15,788 bases of DNA from Goniomonas avonlea (taxonomy: Eukaryota > Cryptophyceae > Goniomonadida > Goniomonadaceae). Both the position numbers and the translations under genes were made by a program. Each line of letters opens with the position of its first letter. Position 1 is the first letter of the stretch. The notes below the pieces were generated by a model. It was not told the origin of the DNA. It saw only the letters and a program-made list of their open reading frames with translations, and made no database searches. The stretch spans positions 1-15,788 of the forward strand of contig QUTJ01031717.1 of the NCBI GenBank assembly GCA_003573635.1, given 5' to 3'. Positions 7,929 through 15,788 of this stretch are shown here, piece after piece.

Positions 7929-9121
7929 CTACTGGGACTTGGCCGCTTTCGTGAGACTCGTCTCGTTGTCCCGAGTGTAGAAGAGCAGAGAGGGAGTTTT
8001 GCCAACAGCCTGTTGCACATCCTCAGGGGACAGCCCGTAGATCACTGAGTCGGTTGCCGCGTACCACCGAGGGTTAGCGCACCTGTGAGTGTGTAACGTT
8101 TGCGAGGCCTTGATAAAAGCTGGGTGGGGTTCTTACGGATTGGCTTCATGACATACAATGGCCGCGCACTGCTGACCAGTCCGAATAATCTGCGAGCAGA
8201 GTAAAATAAAATCAAAAGGGCCAGAGTATCTCTTTGGCGAAATGACCAGCTCACCGCGGCTCGCAGGTGGTACACCGTTGAGTGCTCTTGGGGGGGGACA
8301 AACGTTGCGATGTCCAAGGTCAGAGGGACTTCCAAGCCCGTCGTTTCACCTGCCTGATCCAATCCTTCGCCCTTCACTTGGATGCCGAATATCTCGCCGA
8401 CCTTCCAAAGGCTGTCGACCTGGACAGATTTGCTGATGGCGCCGCATTGATGGCAGAACACCTCCTCGGAACTCATCTGTGGCTCCAAAAGATCAACTAA
8501 GCGTTTGGTGTCGATCCGGCACTGTACTTCCCACCACATGTGTGTCGGGAAACTGACAACCGGGCTTTGGCATACTTCGCACTGTGTTAAATTTTTTGTC
8601 TGCCCATACAGTTCATCGACGAGGAAACTTTGATTGCGAAGACACCACTGCTCCCAATATTCAGCCGCCACAACACCGTCTGGGCGCCCAGAACGATCAG
8701 CCTTCAGAGGGCGAGGTTTAGGTTTTGCTAAGACTCGATTGAAGTCTTCGTGGAGAGCATCCACGAGGAAGGTAAGGAGCTCCGACGGGTCTTGCGGAGC
8801 ATACCCAGCAAAGCGTGGATTTGCGGCTCCAAGCGCTTTATGGACAAAACCAAGAGTGGTGTCTTGGAGCTCGTAGTAGGTCCGGCAAAATTCTGCGAAG
8901 CTGCGTCCCACAGTGCCCCCCGTGCCGATAGGGTTCAGCGTGTTGAGCTCGCTGAGGTTCTCGCCCAAACCGTTACGGAAATAACAAGAAACCTGTGGCA
9001 TCGCGAATAAACATTGAAGGACAGAGTTCAGGGCGTCGGTGTTTCCTAAATTGCGTAGTCCCGCAGGAACATTGGCCGCCGCAATGGCCGGGACAGGTTG
9101 GGCCGAGGCTGCTGAGGCCAT
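7929..9121 (-). CDS. USP-fold protein lacking the catalytic residues (pseudo-deubiquitinase)
   Basis: Exons on the minus strand are 9121-8255, 8189-8137 and 8082-7929, with introns of 65 and 54 nt. The product is 357 aa. It shows the whole ubiquitin-specific protease (peptidase C19) catalytic core in order: the Cys box GLRNLGNTDALNSVLQCLF (residues 21-39), the QD box GYAPQDPSELLTFLVDALHE (about 106-124), a FLVDELYGQTK finger strand, zinc-finger pairs CEVC (181-184) and CHQC (223-226), and a C-terminal WYAATDSVIYGLSP strand with a closing LLFYTR. The nucleophile of GNTCYxNS is Asp29. The GHY histidine motif reads GQQCAA, with Gln at the His position. The NDS motif reads TDS. The enzyme should be inactive but may still bind ubiquitin or a partner, as other USP pseudoenzymes do. 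The start is the first ATG after a plausible but unused acceptor at about 9131; the p24 start is only 137 bp away. Confidence 0.87.
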
Positions 9122-9258
9122 GAACCCCACAACTGTATGAGCATAGTTTTAAGTGAGACTTAGGTATTTGACATTGCTACTTGTTTTAATCAGTAGCTGC
9201 TGGGTTGCCGTGATACGTAATTTGTACGAGTTGAAGGCACCAGACAAGTCAAACATTC
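9122..9258. promoter_or_regulatory. 137-bp divergent promoter region
   Basis: This is the only sequence between the USP-like start (minus) and the p24 start (plus). It is richer in A and T than its flanks. No motif shared with the other divergent gaps was found. Confidence 0.45.
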
Positions 9259-10043
9259 ATGCGTGCGGCACTGTTGCTCGGAACGCTTTCTTTGGTGTCA
9301 GGATTGATTTTCGAACTTGAAAATGATGGCCGACAGTGCCTTTCGGAATTGTACTCTGCAAATACTCTTGTGAAGGGTCACTTCTGGGCGGATGATTGGA
9401 AGGACTCGTACAAGCAATTCGATATCAAGATGGACGTGCAAACCCCTTCGGGGACAAACCTGATGGTGAAAGAGGATATTCTGAAGGGATTACACCACGA
9501 TAAGCGTCCTTTTGGATTTGCAACTAGGGGCAAGGGCAGGTACACTGTTTGCTTCAGCGCACGCGCGAAGCCAGACGCCATGATTCAATCCGGCTTCACG
9601 GTGCGCGTGGGCTTTACGATTTTGCACCAAACATCCGAAGAAGCCAAGGTTTCATCTACTCATGTCAGTGCGCTACATGATCAGTTAAAACGTATTGAGG
9701 ACGACATACACACGTAAGATGCTTGTTCTCAGGTTCTCTACTGACCTGCGCGACAAGCATCGCGGATAATTTGGTTTATTTGAAGTACAGAGAGGCAAAA
9801 ATGCGGGATACAAGTGGTACGCCAGTTTTTTCTTCTTCTTCTGAAGCGCTGTGTCAAACGCTCCTGCCAGAATCGACCGGAGAACGAGCCCTGTATTTCC
9901 CCATTCTGACCGTCTGTGTGCTGTTCATCTTGGGAATGTGGCAATCTTTCCATCTCTCAAGCTTTCTCCAAGGTCTGTCGTGCGATCGATTCTGCATTTA
10001 TGAGCTATTTACTCTTGATTCTGCAGAAAAAAAAATCGTCTGA
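9259..10043 (+). CDS. p24 (emp24/gp25L/TMED) cargo receptor, delta-type
   Basis: Four exons, 9259-9713, 9758-9816, 9871-9972 and 10027-10043, with introns of 44, 54 and 54 nt, give 210 aa, the usual p24 length. Residues 1-15 are a signal peptide. The GOLD domain follows, with the conserved disulfide pair at Cys27 (RQCLSE) and Cys98 (YTVCFSA). A luminal coiled-coil segment precedes YLKYREAKMRDTSESTGERA, the p24 signature before the membrane. One membrane helix (about 179-200) leads to a short tail ending SFLQEKKIV. The terminal KKIV is a dilysine COPI/ER retrieval signal, as in delta-type p24 proteins. These proteins cycle between ER and Golgi and help load cargo into COPII/COPI vesicles. Intron 1 ends in CAAG. 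The last intron is in frame and free of stops, so its retention would only lengthen the tail. Confidence 0.94.
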
Positions 10044-10205
10044 AGCGGTGCTTTTATACTGTGCTCACGAAATTGTTGAGTGTGACGAGCCATGTGAAAT
10101 TGCGTTGATTTTATTCTATGCATGCACTCTGAGCATCGGGTGATGTCCAACCTCCACTGTTTCCAGTCAATGAATTGATCAATCTTTAGAACGTCCGAAT
10201 CCATT
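10044..10205. other. Convergent 3' intergenic region
   Basis: The 162 bp between the stop codons of the p24 and NIPA genes must hold both 3' ends. A minus-strand AATAAA (plus-strand TTTATT, 10110-10115) lies about 90 bp beyond the NIPA stop and is a fair polyadenylation signal. No clear AATAAA for the p24 gene was seen. Confidence 0.5.
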
Positions 10206-11239
10206 CTATGCCTGCGAGTCCTGCAGATCTTCGACGTTAAGAGGGGCTTTCTCGTCTTCTTGCAGACTGTGCATTTCTTCACCAGCCTCCGCTCGCTGCT
10301 GGGGTCTCGCCGAAGACACCAGCCAACTTCCGAGAAAACAAAGCAGGCAGCCCGCGATGAACAATATCATGTTGTTGGCAGGAAAGTTGATGAGTTCTCC
10401 GTAGAGAAGGGTGGCCCCAATCGACGTAAGGATGGTATACTGGACGAAATGAAGCGGGACTACGAGAGAAACGCCGAATCGGGAAAGGACGCGCTGAAAC
10501 ATCGAGAGCTGCAGGACAATCATGCAAATCAGTGTGCCAAGGACACCGAGGGCAAGGGGCTCAGTCCAACGAGTGTCCCCAGTCTGCGCCATGAAAGAGA
10601 CTGTTTTTGTGCTCAATGAACAAAAACATGCGATCACACCCATCAGGAACACGTTCGGTAACAGGGAATTGGGCTTGAAAAACGCAAAAGCAGCGCCGAT
10701 CCAGAGAACCACAGCAAAGACTATGAAAGCACCGTTGGCAAGCCTCTCCCGAAGCTCATCCAAACCGGAAGGTGCTGTTTGTTGGGGAGTAGAACAGATC
10801 ACGCACGCGGCACCAAGCACGAGCACCACAGCTCCATAGTACCCTTTACGCAGCAATTCCTCCCCGAGCAAAAAGCGACCAAGCAGTGCGCTGAACATGA
10901 TCGTGAGCGCGCCAAGAGGAGCAACAACAGACGCTGGTATCATGCCAAGTGCAAAAAAATTCCCCAATTCGCCTGTAGTGGGGTCAGCGGCACACACACA
11001 CACGGACACACAAGAGATTGCGGACCTGGAGCCATGAGAATGAGGCCCAACCAGAAGACAGGAAGGGACGTGACCTTGCCTCCCGATGGAACCTTGGTGT
11101 GCGCGTACCTCTGCAGTGCATACGATAACGCCACACACGTGTTCCCGCAGCAAGAGAGGCCCACACCCACAAGCCAAGACATTGTTGTGGAGAAAACAAG
11201 AAAAAGCGAGGCAAGGCAAAGTGTCGGTCCGCTGGCCAT
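10206..11239 (-). CDS. NIPA-type magnesium transporter
   Basis: Two exons, 11239-11026 and 10972-10206, with a 53-nt intron, give 326 aa. The splice restores the family hallmark: LILMAPGELGNF, then MIPASVVAPLGALTIMFSAL. The N-terminal helix ends in ALQRYAH, matching LQRxAH of NIPA proteins. Later family positions are also present: LSTKTVSFMAQ, QLSMFQRVLSRFGVSLVVP and FVQYTILTSIGATLLYGE. Nine hydrophobic segments fit the nine-helix NIPA fold (DUF803, drug/metabolite transporter superfamily). The last about 40 residues are a charged cytosolic tail. Members move Mg2+ across plasma or endosomal membranes; substrate here is inferred from family only. A longer start at 11371 would add a signal-like peptide but overlaps the divergent MA3 gene, so ATG 11239 was chosen. 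Confidence 0.9.
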
Positions 11240-11353
11240 ACGTGGACTTGCGCTAAAACAAGAAATAGGAGATCTCGCTCGCGTCTTTGATTTGACGTGA
11301 ACCTCGACCGCCTCAAGCACAACAACCAAGCCAAGGAGCAACAAGGAGAATCT
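11240..11353. promoter_or_regulatory. 114-bp divergent promoter region
   Basis: The NIPA (minus) and MA3 (plus) start codons flank this gap. The sequence gatttgacgtgaacc includes a TGACGT CRE/bZIP-like core at about 11292-11297. Its role is untested. Confidence 0.4.
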
Positions 11354-14300
11354 ATGACGTCGGATGGACACCAGCGGCTCAAGAAGGTCACCGAAAGCCC
11401 TTTTGACTGCATTGCCTCATGCTTGTTTGCAGGCCGCCGGTCTTCTCTTAGATGAGTTTCTGTCTGTTGCGGATGCCACGGAAGCGGCTCAGTGCGTGGC
11501 CGATATTGGGGACGCTACGCTCCACGCGGACCTCGTCAAGAGTATCCTGGTGCTAGCAATGGATCGATCAGACAGAGATCACATCCGGGTTGCTGGCCTG
11601 TTGGCGTCTTTGCATGTTCGCGGTGCCATCCAGGGCGAGCAGATCGAATGCGGCTTCGAGCTGGTCGCGAAGGGGCTCAGAGACCTGCTCGTGGATGTCC
11701 CCAAGGCCGCCGACATTTACGCCCAGTTTCTCGCCAACGCTGTGGTTGACAAAATTATTCCCGAAAACTTTCTTGAGCAACTCGTTGGGCTCGTCGGTGA
11801 CGACGTGCTTGGCGGTCAGATACTGGAGTCGGTTCGGAAGCACATCGATCTTCCGCTCCCCTCTACCAGAATTAAGGGTCAAGTGAAGATCATTCTCGAT
11901 GAGTTGTTTTCCTCTGGTGAGGTTCCTGAGGCTGCTCACAGTGTGTTTGATCTGGATGCCTCTCAATTTGGACACGAGGTTGTCAAACGCGCGGTTTCGC
12001 TCGCCATGGAGAAGGGCCCAGCTGAGCGAGAGTATGTGTCCAAACTGCTGGTTGCACTGGTGGAGAAAGAATGCACCACCGTGGATCAGATCATGGAAGG
12101 GTTTGTTCGGCTTCTTGGCCGCATCGACGATTTGGCTCTCGACGTGCCGGATGTTGCAACCCAGCTGGCCAATTTCATTGCTCGCGCTATTGTGGACGAA
12201 GTCGTTCCGCCAGCCTTTTTGAGTCTTGCCCCCCCATCGCTCCTTGCGAGCGGGCGTGGAGCTGAGGTAGCAGGGCTCGTGAAAGTTGCTGTTCAGCGCA
12301 ACCATGCCGCGTCTCGTCTTGCGACAGTCTGGGGCCCAGGCACTGGCAAACCTGTCGAAGAGCTCAAAACTCTCATCGCTCAGGTATTGTAGTTGTGGAC
12401 ACCTCTCGCTGTCCCTAACCGGGAGTCGGCAGCTGGTCGAGGAGTTCTTGAGCTGCGGTGACACAGTCGAGGCTGCTCGCTGTATTACGGACCTTGCTTC
12501 ACCCATGTTTCATCACGAGGTGACTATTTGCGCAGGTCCTTTTCGTGCAGATGGACTGAGCACTGTGTTTCCCAGGTTGTCAAGCGCTTGCTGGTTCTGT
12601 CACTGGAGCGCGCGGAAAAAGACCGGGCACTGGCTGTCACGCTCCTGATTTTTACTGCTCGTAACGATGTCATTTCCCGCCGTCAGGTTTGTTTCCTGTG
12701 TCTCAGCCCCCCTGTTCGAGTTGCATTCCCGAGTTGCTGACGGTTGTTGCAGTTGCACCAGGGTTTTGCCCGCGTGGTGATGGCTCTCGACGACCTTTCC
12801 CTTGACATTCCTGATGTCGCGCCCAAGCTCACCACCATCGTCGACCAGCTCGCTTCCGCCAATGTGAGTTCCTGCTGTTGAGGTGTGAGTGCTGCTGTTC
12901 GTGCTTCCGCTAATGTGAGTTCCTGCTGTTTTCTCGAAGCGTGTTCGGAATTTGTAGAGCGACTGCATGCAATCCAAACACTTCTTCGATGGGACCTGAT
13001 GGCACTAACCCAATACCTAATCGCTGATGGCAACTCTACGACTAACGGCAGTGTTGGAGGACACGGGGTGCGGGTGTTGACACGGAGGTCAGGTGCTGTC
13101 GGTGACGTTCCGCTCTCATGTCTGGGGCTCCAAGGCTCGGTGTGGAACTCGCGAAAGCGTCAGGGCCGCCACTGGCTTGATTCTCGACGAGTTCTGCCTG
13201 CTTGCTGACAGTGCTGAGGCCGCATTGTGTGTCAGGTAAGCCGCCGCGTGCCCTCTGCTGCCGCAGCCGTGCGAGTGGTTGTTGTGTGAAGTGACGGTGT
13301 GACATCGACAGCAACCTGAGGGCACCGCACCTGCTGGGGGAGATGGTTCACCAAATGCTGTGGCTGTCGATGGATCGAGATGCGCAGCGACGGACCATGT
13401 GCAGCAAGTTGATTTCGTCCTTGCACGTGAGATGGGTGCTCACCGTGGCCCATGTCACCGAGGGGTTCGAGCTCCTGCTCAAGGATTTGCCGGACCTCGT
13501 GCTTGATGCGCCCAACGCGGAGGAGGTACGCAGCGACTTGCCAAGTGTTGCTGTCTCCTTGACGACAGGCATGCCATGTGGCCTCGTGCCAGTGATCCGA
13601 ACCCAATAGGCGTGTGCTGTGCCTCATGACCTGGCCGCGTGCTCACTTGAACCCAATGGGCGTGTGCTGTATGCGGATCCACTGGGCGCGCGTACACGTG
13701 TGAACTGAACGGGGGGCTGCGAGACAGCAGATGGGGCGTACAGACACTAGGTCCGGCCGAGGGTGGCGACACGGCAACAGACGACAGTTGTGCACTGACG
13801 CACCAACTGCAGGTTGCTGCCGAATTGATTGCGGTTGCAATTGAGGACAAGTGCCTGTCGGAGTCGTTCTTGGCCGCGATCAACGAGCTGACCGCCTCTC
13901 CCGAGACTGCTGCGTCCATCGCTGCGCATGTCAAGGCCAAGGTGCGCTGATACTTGTTTGTTTTGTGTTGATGAAAGTTGATTCGATGAAAGAAACCAGA
14001 GAATACGATTGCGTGGCGCCTTGACCCTCATGCAATTGCGCGCTGCCACAGGTGGATCTGCCCCTGCCCGGGACCAAGGCGCGACGATCCACTCTCAGCG
14101 CTCTGGAAGAAATGTTCAGCAGCGGCGACATTGACGAGGCTGTCCTCTGCATCAAGGAGCTTGGCTTGCCACTCTTTGGTCACGAAGTTGTCAAGCTCTC
14201 CATCACAGTTGCCCTTGAGCGTCAGGAGCGCGAACGCGAGCTGGTGTCTCAGGTGTGACGTGTGGACGCGCTTGTGAGAGTATTCTGACGCGCGACGGCA

Positions 14301-15533
14301 GCTGATCCTCAAACTCTCCGACGAAGGGGTGACGCCGCCAGATCAGATCATGGAGGGCTTCATTCGTGTACTTGCTCGAATCGACGATTTGGCACTTGAT
14401 ACCCCGTCTGCTGTTGCAGTCGTGTCTGCTTTCCTTGCTCGCGCCATCACTGATGAGGTGGGATTTACTCCGTTGTTTGGTGTTGGCTCACTTTTTGTCG
14501 TTTGGTGCGAGTGAGTGCCGTGCAGCGGTGAGGCTAACGGAATGCCCAGGTCATTCCCAGGCACTTCCTGTCTCTTCTCCCGTCCAACGTGGAGTCGTCG
14601 CCTTTGGGCGCGGAGGTTGCGCGCAGTGTGCGTGTTGCCGTCGGCCTGCCTCACGCCTCTTCCCGACTTACGTCTGTGTGGGGCCCTGGCACAGGCCGGC
14701 CTGTGTCTCAACTCAAGGATGCAGTTGCCCAGGTGATTCATTTTCCAACCGACATTGGAGTGCCTTGTGTTGTGTTCAGAGCATTGGAGTGCCCATTGGA
14801 GTGTCCCTGCGTTGTGTGCAGACAGACACCAACATTGGAGTGCTTGTGTTACCTGCAGACACCATTGGAGCCTTTCGTTCTATGCAGACGTTGGAGTGGT
14901 TTGTGTTGCCTGCAGACAACATTTGAGTGCCTTGCGTACATGCAGACAACAGTTGGAGTGAGACAACATTGGAGTGCCTTGCGTTCTGTGCAGACCGCAT
15001 TGTAGTGCCCGTTATATGCAGACAACAGTGATACCTACAGACAACATTGGACTGCCTTGCGTTATATGCAGACAACATTTGGAGTGTCTTGCCTTGTCCT
15101 GAAGCAATCTGCAGACAATATTGGAGTACCTCGACTCTGGAGACCTCCAGGAGGCCGTGAGGTGAGATTGTGTTCTGGATATTCACTCAGATGCTCTTCA
15201 TTATTTGCACTTGCCCCCCATGTTTCTTCTTGTCCCCACTTGCCCCACGCCTTCTTCCGCCTTGTATTTTCTGCACTTGCCACCCCTGTATCATCTGATG
15301 ATTCATTGCGTCCCGCCTCTGTCGTTTGTCGACCGTTGCTGTCTGCGGCGCGGCGGTGTCTGATGGGCTGCGTCTCTCCTTTGTCGCCCGTTGCTGTTGC
15401 GGCGTGGCGGCGTCTGATGGGCCTCGCCAGGTGTGTCAAGGAGCTCAACGAGCCATTGTTTGGTCACGAAGTCGTCAAAAAGCTTGTCACAACTACGCTT
15501 GAGCGTGCTCGCGGCGATGACGAACAAGCACAG
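11354..15533 (+). CDS. Multi-MA3-domain translation regulator (MRF/PDCD4-like), at least six MA3 domains, 3' end outside window
   Basis: Thirteen exons: 11354-11386, 11433-12383, 12433-12519, 12576-12686, 12753-12863, 13093-13235, 13312-13525, 13813-13941, 14052-14252, 14302-14457, 14550-14732, 15115-15161 and 15431-15533. All phases agree (823 aa so far). MA3 domains bind eIF4A and block its helicase. Each domain shows the pattern L-EF-S-D--EA--C, HEVVK-----AL-R, then DDLALD-P-A. Approximate residue spans are 12-124, 158-273, 320-431, 458-577, 605-720 and 770 onward. Domains 2 and 5 are followed by VWGPGTGKP or VWGPGTGRP, like the WGGGTGW linker of plant MRF (TOR-regulated) proteins, which have four MA3 domains; animal PDCD4 has two. 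Here domains 1-3 and 4-6 form two homologous blocks. The least certain exon is 13093-13235, whose start was chosen by phase. The last donor is at 15534. Confidence 0.92.
12852..12930. repeat. Direct duplication of an exon end with its 5' splice site
   Basis: gcttccgccaatgtgagttc and the next eight bases (12852-12879) recur at 12903-12930 with one mismatch, 51 bp downstream. The first copy is the real end of the MA3 domain-3 exon (SAN|gtgag). The second copy lies inside the intron. Confidence 0.85.
13599..13671. repeat. Dispersed repeat, copy 2, inside an MA3-gene intron
   Basis: 13617-13671 matches 6081-6135 almost perfectly. A part copy (gaacccaataggcgtgtgct) lies just before it at 13599. 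It sits within the 287-nt intron 13526-13812, which is longer than most here. Confidence 0.85.
14751..15114. repeat. Intronic minisatellite made of 3' splice junction copies
   Basis: About ten degenerate units of the form tgcagacaacattggagtgc plus a spacer fill nearly all of the 382-nt intron 14733-15114. Unit spacing varies from roughly 25 to 60 bp. The array runs directly into the real exon start, which reads ctgcag|acaatattggagtacc. Confidence 0.9.
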
Positions 15534-15788
15534 GTGCGGCCGCCAGACCCACCCTTGTGGCTCTTGTCCGATCAATGACCGTTCACTCTTTTAAGGAAAC
15601 TCTGTCCGTTCTCTCTTAAGGAAACTCTGTCCGTTCACTCTTAAGGAAACTCTGTCCGTTCTCTCTTAAGGAAACTCTGTCCGTTCACTCTTAAGGAAAC
15701 TCTGGCCTTCGTCAGGATCTAGTCTGGCCGTTCGGCAACGAAAGAGGGGAGGTGAGAGGGAGAGAGAAGAAATGAGGGAAGGAGAGAG
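15534..15788. other. Intron or 3' flank of the MA3 gene, no exon seen
   Basis: After the donor CAG|GTGCGG the sequence holds a 25-bp minisatellite and then a purine-rich (GA) tract from about 15745 to the window end. No further MA3 coding is visible. The sixth MA3 domain is incomplete, so the next exon should lie beyond 15788. Confidence 0.5.
15579..15704. repeat. 25-bp minisatellite with alternating variants
   Basis: ccgttcactcttaaggaaac and ccgttctctcttaaggaaac alternate. Copies start at 15579, 15606, 15631, 15656 and 15681. The first has two extra T. The A/T alternation makes a 50-bp dimer the higher-order unit. Confidence 0.92.

Noticed and set aside
8242-8500. Plus-strand frames of 64-72 codons
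   Set aside because: They are antisense to the USP-like exon and carry no recognisable signal.
11240-11371. NIPA start at 11371 with a signal-like N terminus
   Set aside because: It would overlap the MA3 start codon and first exon on the other strand. NIPA proteins normally begin shortly before the first helix.
11568-12506. A 312-codon open frame on the minus strand
   Set aside because: It lies antisense to the strongly supported MA3 exons and crosses their introns. It matches no family, so it is a shadow of the coding strand.

Overview
The window is nuclear DNA from a eukaryote, most likely a microbial one such as an alga or other protist. Every recognisable protein is split by short GT-AG introns, most of them 42-66 nt. 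Genes sit on both strands about 100 bp apart. Base composition is moderate and minisatellites are frequent. The proteins are eukaryotic types: SET, PDZ, an RPA70N-like OB fold, a ubiquitin-specific protease (USP) fold, a p24 cargo receptor, a NIPA transporter and an MA3 translation regulator. The lineage cannot be fixed from sequence alone. The WG-G-TG linker between MA3 domains resembles plant MRF proteins, which is only a weak hint of an algal or plant-like source.

Layout. A 57-bp tandem repeat opens the window (1-119). A SET-domain gene (minus, 176-1328) and a PDZ/coiled-coil gene (plus, 1427-2687) diverge from a 98-bp spacer. After a poorly coding stretch (2749-3409) a plus-strand series of short exons begins at 3410. 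Its first exons fold together into an RPA70N-like OB domain, and they probably continue into an unrecognised disordered and helical protein (4294 to about 6800) whose last intron contains a 45/48-bp minisatellite. From 6801 to 7928 no gene is convincing, but CACGTG and E2F-like motifs and several small tandem repeats are present. A USP-fold pseudo-deubiquitinase (minus, 7929-9121) and a p24-delta cargo receptor (plus, 9259-10043) form a second head-to-head pair. A NIPA-type magnesium transporter (minus, 10206-11239) and a giant MA3 protein (plus, 11354 to beyond the window edge) form the third.

The most notable locus is the MA3 gene. The window holds 13 exons (823 codons) encoding at least six MA3 domains, arranged as two copies of a three-domain block. 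The first two domains of block 1 lie in one 951-nt exon, while the matching part of block 2 is cut by five introns. The intron before the sixth domain is filled with about ten degenerate copies of the 3' splice junction and first codons of the exon that follows it.

There is no operon-like linkage. Translation or TOR-linked control (MA3), vesicle cargo sorting (p24), Mg2+ transport (NIPA), chromatin or protein methylation (SET) and a catalytically dead USP are ordinary housekeeping neighbours. All exon models are inferred from open frames, splice consensus and reading-phase agreement; no transcript evidence was available.
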